From Drechmeria coniospora (taxonomy: Eukaryota; Ascomycota; Sordariomycetes; Hypocreales; Ophiocordycipitaceae): DNA of 11,392 bases. The notes under the pieces are model-generated. The model saw nothing but the letters and a program-made list of their open reading frames with translations. It was not told where the DNA came from and did not search any database. How positions within the stretch are numbered: the first letter of the stretch is position 1; the number at the start of each line of letters is the position of its first letter. Positions 7,501-11,392 of the stretch are shown here, one piece after another. The DNA lies in assembly GCF_001625195.1 (NCBI RefSeq), contig NW_024467523.1, forward strand, positions 1-11,392. Direction: 5' to 3'. The position numbers and the translations under genes are program-made.

Positions 7501-8420
7501 TAAAACGTACTAAGCTTATTTACTATAGAGGAGTTTATTACCTTTAGTAAAATTAGCTTATTGCTTATAGAGGTATTTATTTCTCTTAGTAAGGTTAGCT
7601 TATTAAATATAGGCGGGCTTAGTAAGGTTAGCTTACTAAGTAATAGTAGTTATTTTTACCCCTTTAGTATAATAGCTAGTAGGGCGGTAGGATAAGTAAT
7701 ATATTAGGGACTTAAGATAGTTAGTAATAGTACTAACTTAACGGGTAAAGGAATAAAAGTTATTATACAAAAGATTAAAATTAAGAAGTAATACCTAATA
7801 GAGGTTATTAAAAAGAGTAGTTTTAAGGTAATTAATCTTAACGGCTTTAGGCTAGTTAGGGCTACTAGCTTTAAGTAATATACTTTTAAAAATAAAAAGG
7901 AACTTTATAAATATAATGGTTTAGTAAAGCTATAATAATTTCTTAAGGGCTTTTTCGGCTTAGTTTAGGTTACTATAGATTATATCTAATTACTAAATAA
8001 TCTTTTAGTAGTTAAATTTACTTATTTTTTGCTTATACTTTAACTAAGCGGCTAGGATCTTTTTAGGTTTTAGTCCTAATCGGCCGAAAATATAGTAGAA
8101 TTAGGCTTTATTATTACTAATAGAGGTACCTTTATATTTAATTTTAGCCTTAATTTTTAGTAACTAGGAAGAGAAAAGGACTAAGTTACTATTAAATAAG
8201 GTTAGGTATAGTATAGGGCGGGCGGTAGGGGCTATAGTAGTAGGAGGTATTAGTTTAGGGGTAAAGGTAAGGGAAGCTTTACCTATTCCTTTAAGCTATT
8301 GTAAGCGTACTTAAAGTAAGGTAATAATTTTAAGTAGAGCTAAGTCGGAGCTTAAGGTAGAACTACTTAGTTATTCTAAGGGTAGTATTAAGTTAAGGCT
8401 TTAGGTAATAGCCGAGTAAG
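7501..8420 (+). pseudogene. RIP-degraded plus-strand ORF with Arg/Gly-rich C-terminus
   Basis: A single plus-strand frame (codon starts at positions equal to 1 modulo 3) can be followed for about 300 codons without a frame change. It is broken only by TAA or TAG codons that RIP would make from CAA, CAG or TGG. Readable segments include TGKGIKVIIQKIKIKK, SFKVINLNGFRLVRATSFK (7819-7875) and, near 8220-8270, an Arg/Gly-rich stretch (RAGGRGYSSRRY, then FRGKGKG). Its N-terminal part has near-repeats around SKISLL and SKVSLL. The basic Gly-rich end suggests a gag-like nucleic-acid-binding protein, but I cannot assign a family. It runs straight up to the LTR-like block at 8424, with no pol domain between. 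Confidence 0.45.
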
Positions 8421-8423
8421 TAG

Positions 8424-8701
8424 TATAATTAGTAGGGCCTAACATTCTATTAGACTTAGGGTTTAGCCGAATAATTATCTTAGGGGCGGGCTAATAGAGT
8501 TCGAAAATAATATTATAATACTAACTAGTAGGAAGGTAGTATATATAAAGACTATAGAATTTTTAAACTAAGGAAGAAGAAAAGAGAAGGAAAATAGTAA
8601 GTATAGGGAGGAAGGGGCTATATATATAGGTAGTCCGTACATTATATAATAAAGAGTATAGGGTAGGCTAGAAAAAGAGTACAATATACAATATCGTTAT
8701 A
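8424..8701 (+). repeat. LTR-like block, plus orientation
   Basis: The 278-bp block begins TATAATT and ends CGTTATA, which fits TGTAAT...GTTACA ends after RIP. In plus order it has a TATA-box-like TATATAAAG near 8542-8550, then an AATAAA signal at 8648-8653: the U3, R, U5 order of an LTR. Its right end abuts exactly the LINE fragment that starts at 8702. No polypurine tract precedes it, and no clear 5-bp target duplication flanks it, so solo LTR versus 3' LTR is open. TpG is absent, but four CpA remain, all in ACA. Confidence 0.5.
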
Positions 8702-8857
8702 CTAAGGTCTTATTTAGTGCATTCCGTAGCATTAGTACGGGTACTTAGGGTCTGTTTTCTGTAGGTCCCTTAGGCTCCTTTCGGAGTTTTAGGATAACTT
8801 GTAAGCCTTCCTTTATAGGGCGTTTGGGCCCGTTGGTTCTGCTAGGCCTGTTAGGCC
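8702..8857 (-). pseudogene. 156-bp fragment of LINE ORF1
   Basis: This aligns without gaps to 5539-5694 of the LINE at a constant offset of 3163. Only seven of 156 positions differ (about 95.5% identity): four G to A, one C to T and two transversions. It covers the ORF1 segment just C-terminal to the start of the Gly-Pro-X array, in the same minus-strand orientation. It is bounded on the left by the LTR-like block ending at 8701 and on the right by the Gypsy LTR starting at 8858. It keeps most CpA and TpG sites although both neighbours are RIP-saturated. Confidence 0.9.
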
Positions 8858-9396
8858 TACTATACTTATCCTATAGTTTAGTCCTCCTACTACTAGTAGT
8901 ATAATAAGTAGTATACTACCTACTCCTAGGTATATAGCTTTCGGCTCCCTAGAATTAGCTTATATTTACTAACTCTTTTAGGCGTAAGTAGTAGCGCTTA
9001 TAGCTACAAATTATAACGACTTAATTATAGTTTATAATTATATTTATTACCTTTACTCCTAGAGGGCGGAAGTATTTCTAAAGGTAAGTAATATATTACT
9101 TTAGGGTACTAATAGTAGTAATAATAATAATAATAGTAGGTACTTATTTTTTTTTTTTACTTAAGGGATAGTATTAACTTACTATTTCTGCTTAGTACTT
9201 AAGTAAGTCCTTTAATTTATCTAAGGAGTAATATTAAAGGGAGTACTATCTTACTAATACTAAGTATATAAATAAAATATATACTAAGTTAGAAGGAAGT
9301 TTTTATACTATTTTTTATTAATATACTTATTAGGCTAATTAGGCTACTTATTGCTTTATAACGGACTTATATTATAAAATACTTACTAAGTAATTA
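8858..9396 (-). repeat. Putative 3' LTR of the Gypsy element
   Basis: On the minus strand the block starts TAATTACTTAG directly after a polypurine tract and ends GTATAGTA at the junction with the ORF1 fragment. TA...TA ends fit TG...CA after RIP, and the two ends are roughly inverted copies. The 5' LTR is outside the window, so the 539-bp length cannot be checked. Inside are a T12-type run (A-rich on the minus strand) and a TAA/ATT microsatellite near 9117-9135. I see no coding sequence in it. Confidence 0.5.
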
Positions 9397-9411
9397 CCCC
9401 CCCTACCCTTT
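9397..9411 (-). other. Polypurine tract of the Gypsy element
   Basis: The minus strand reads AAAGGGTAGGGGGGG, immediately followed by the LTR start. This is the expected primer site for plus-strand DNA synthesis. The single T may be an original feature or a later change. Confidence 0.55.
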
Positions 9412-10017
9412 AGATTAGTATATATTTCTATTATATTATAGGGATTATCTCTTAGGAGTTAGTTAATATTTTCCTTTTTTAGGCCGCTATTAACCTAACT
9501 ACTTAAAAGGTAATATAGTACTTTAGTCTTTTAGCTAAAAATACTAGGTATTTATTTTAGTAAATAGCTTTTATAATATATAAGCGTAAGGTAATTACTA
9601 TATTACTAGATAAGGATTTAGATAATAAGGTTATTTAGGTAATTTTATTATCTTATTCTATTTTTAGTAATACTAATAGTTACTTTATTTTTATCCTATA
9701 AGAGTAACCCTATTATTAATAATAGGTTTATATATTTCCTTATATTTTAATTTCCTTTTCCCTTTATCTTATTGTTTTTATTTTTAATTTAGTATAAATA
9801 GTAATAGCTTTAGGTTTATAGGTAGTTTAAGGGTTCTTATTAATATATTTTTTCCTTTTCTTACCCTAATACTCTTTTTATTTTTAAATTATTCTATAGT
9901 TTTTTACTCCCCTTTTATATAAGTAGTAACTTATTATTAGGTTAATTAGTTCGGTTAGGAATTAGTATAAAATTAATAGGTTATTAATAAGGTAACTATA
10001 TTTATACTTTATATTTA
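9412..10017 (-). other. Gypsy 3' untranslated or uncharacterised region
   Basis: About 600 bases between the pol stop codons and the polypurine tract. I find no domain in either strand, only RIP-altered, purine-rich (minus strand) low-complexity sequence. A further small reading frame cannot be excluded at this degree of decay. Confidence 0.4.
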
Positions 10018-11392
10018 TTACTATACCCTTTTATTTAGTCTTTTATATAATTCCTTTCTTAGGCCTTTTCGTTAAAGGTAGGTTACTATTACTTTTAGTA
10101 TATTTTTTATATTCTCTTTATATACTTACTAATTATATTTTATTAATTAGCCCTTTTATTTTATAAAATATAGTTAGGCTCCCCTTAATTACTAATAGTT
10201 ATATATTTCTTTAACTTTTTATTTACCCTTCTTATTTAATAGGTCTAAAAGTAATATATTATTTATACTATTTCTTTTTTAGTCCTACTCCTTCTAAGGT
10301 TCTAGTAAGCTAATATAAAATATATTATATAGGTATAAGTATTTATTAGGAAGTATTAAGCGGTATGCTTATTAGTTAATTTTTCTAAAATCTAAAAGGG
10401 TTTAATATACTTTAGTATTAGTTTTCCGTTTCTCCCCTTTAAGGTTAATATTATATAAATAGTAATACTAAATTACCTATATTAAGGGATAGAGGATTAT
10501 ACCTATAGTTATAGTACTTTACTTATATTTTTTATAGCTTTTTTCTAATACTTTTTTAGTTATTATTTAATTTTTATTAGTTTTACTACTTTTACTTTTA
10601 CTTTTAGGACTACTTCTATAAGCCTATTATCTTTTTCTTTAGTATAGAACTATAGTAGTAACTTAATAGTATTTAGTTTAGGGAGTAACCTATAGTTATA
10701 TTAACTATATTATTATAAGTAAATTAGGCTACTTATAGTAGGTTAACCTAGTTAGATTAGTCCTAACTAATAAAGTATTATAAGTAGTACTTTAATATTT
10801 TAGTTTATTCTTTTAGTCTACCTATTAGTTTATAGGTAAAATACTATTAATAGCCTTTTAGTTATTTAAAAGTAGTAGTATAGTTCTACTAAAATTAGCT
10901 TATAAATACTAGCCCTTTATTGCTTACTACTTCCTTAGGTATATTAAAATAAAGCTTTATTTTATAATAAAATAGCTATATTAGCTTAGCTATATTAACT
11001 ATAGTTTAGTATAGGAGGAATATAAAATACTTAGTTATTTTATTTACTATTACTAAAATTATATTTACCTTCTTTCCCTTAAATTAAGTAGTAAGTAGTC
11101 CTATAAAAAGTCTATTATTACTTTAGCCTAGGGTCTATTAGGAATTAGTAGTAACTATAACTTTCTATAAGAGTAATACCTCCTTAAGGATACCCCTAGT
11201 AGACTAAGTATATTTATATATAGTATTTATATTTATTAATAAGCCCTTTTAGTAAATTATTCTTTATAGTAACTATATTATCCTTTTAACTCTAAAGTAG
11301 CCTATAAGGGGATTATTATAGTATAGCTATAGAAGCTCTTAGTATACTATAGCCTTATTTAGAATATAAATATATTTCTAGAAATATAGTAT
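10018..11392 (-). pseudogene. Ty3/Gypsy pol remnant: integrase and chromodomain
   Basis: Integrase would insert the element's DNA, and the chromodomain would direct it to marked chromatin. The minus-strand remnant shows in order: an H2C2 zinc-finger region near 11250-11350 (NNPLIGYFRVKR for the usual HxxPLAGHFGVKR); LIPNRP plus IIDF at ~11105-11150 with the first core Asp (GAC 11110-11112); IILVIVNKITKYFIF (11013-11060); PKEVVSNKGLVF near 10900-10940; TYKLIGRL near 10820; an AEFAYNN-like block at ~10720; NIGNLVLL and LKGRNGKL at ~10400-10470; YRLILPNKY to FYISLLEP at ~10290-10360; and a chromodomain (VKEI, LYFIK and KYN blocks, 10090-10220). The second catalytic Asp reads Asn, the Glu reads Lys, stops are frequent and small frameshifts occur, so it is inactive. 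Stops cluster at 10015-10023. Confidence 0.88.

Larger units (their letters stand above)
6843..11392. other. RIP-saturated tract (interrupted at 8702-8857)
   Basis: By hand count, 6843-8420 and 8858-11392 together (~4.1 kb) hold about 10 TpG and 2 CpA, where an unbiased sequence would have about 500. TpA is correspondingly abundant, while CpC, CpG and GpG persist. This is the footprint of RIP (C to T at CpA on either strand), which acts on repeated DNA in Pezizomycotina. Stops within the recognisable reading frames are TAA or TAG, as expected from CAA, CAG and TGG. The short LINE piece at 8702-8857 is not affected in this way. Confidence 0.9.
8858..11392 (-). mobile_element. 3' half of a chromoviral Ty3/Gypsy retrotransposon, RIP-dead
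   Basis: Read from the right edge: integrase zinc finger, integrase core, C-terminal region, chromodomain, 3' UTR, polypurine tract and LTR. This order defines a chromovirus-type Gypsy element. Gag, protease, RT and RNase H should lie beyond 11392. The LTR end abuts the ORF1 fragment, so the element may have inserted into an older LINE copy whose other part would then lie past the element's 5' LTR. Confidence 0.85.

Noticed and set aside
8424..8701. LTR read on the minus strand (TATAACG start)
   Set aside because: The TATA-like box precedes the AATAAA signal only on the plus strand, so plus orientation fits better.

Overview
The window looks like repeat-dense DNA from a filamentous ascomycete (Pezizomycotina) that carries out repeat-induced point mutation (RIP). 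Three things point there: a LINE of the fungal Tad1 type, a chromodomain Ty3/Gypsy element, and a 4-kb tract in which CpA and TpG have almost vanished while TpA is hugely enriched. I see no host gene.

Layout. Positions 1-147 are a non-coding left flank with three consecutive hairpins. Positions 148-6842 hold a nearly intact non-LTR retrotransposon on the minus strand, so it reads from right to left. It has a 5' leader (6668-6842), ORF1 (4907-6667; Gly-Pro-X array, RRM-like region, three zinc knuckles) and ORF2 (744-4895; APE-type endonuclease, reverse transcriptase, RNase H). A one-base slip splits off the C-terminal zinc-finger tail of ORF2 (596-784). The 3' end is duplicated: two ~200-bp units, each closed by an A tract. 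A 28-bp block containing a TATA-box-like sequence occurs in both 3' units and again at the very 5' end.

Positions 6843-11392 are RIP-saturated. From left to right they hold: two plus-strand coding remnants of unrecognised retroelement proteins (6866-7244 and about 7501-8420); a plus-oriented LTR-like block (8424-8701); a 156-bp piece of the same LINE's ORF1 (8702-8857), which is almost unmutated; and the 3' half of a minus-strand chromoviral Ty3/Gypsy element. That half consists of the LTR 8858-9396, a polypurine tract, a 3' UTR, and the chromodomain and integrase remnant 10018-11392, which runs off the right edge.

The LINE proteins would work together: ORF1 as the RNA-binding partner, ORF2 nicking the target DNA and copying the RNA. 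Its catalytic residues are present. However, the ORF2 start codon appears to be AUA, methionine is almost absent, and codons containing TpG or CpA are avoided. The element therefore looks shaped by RIP without having been stopped by it. The Gypsy element and the left-hand remnants are plainly dead.
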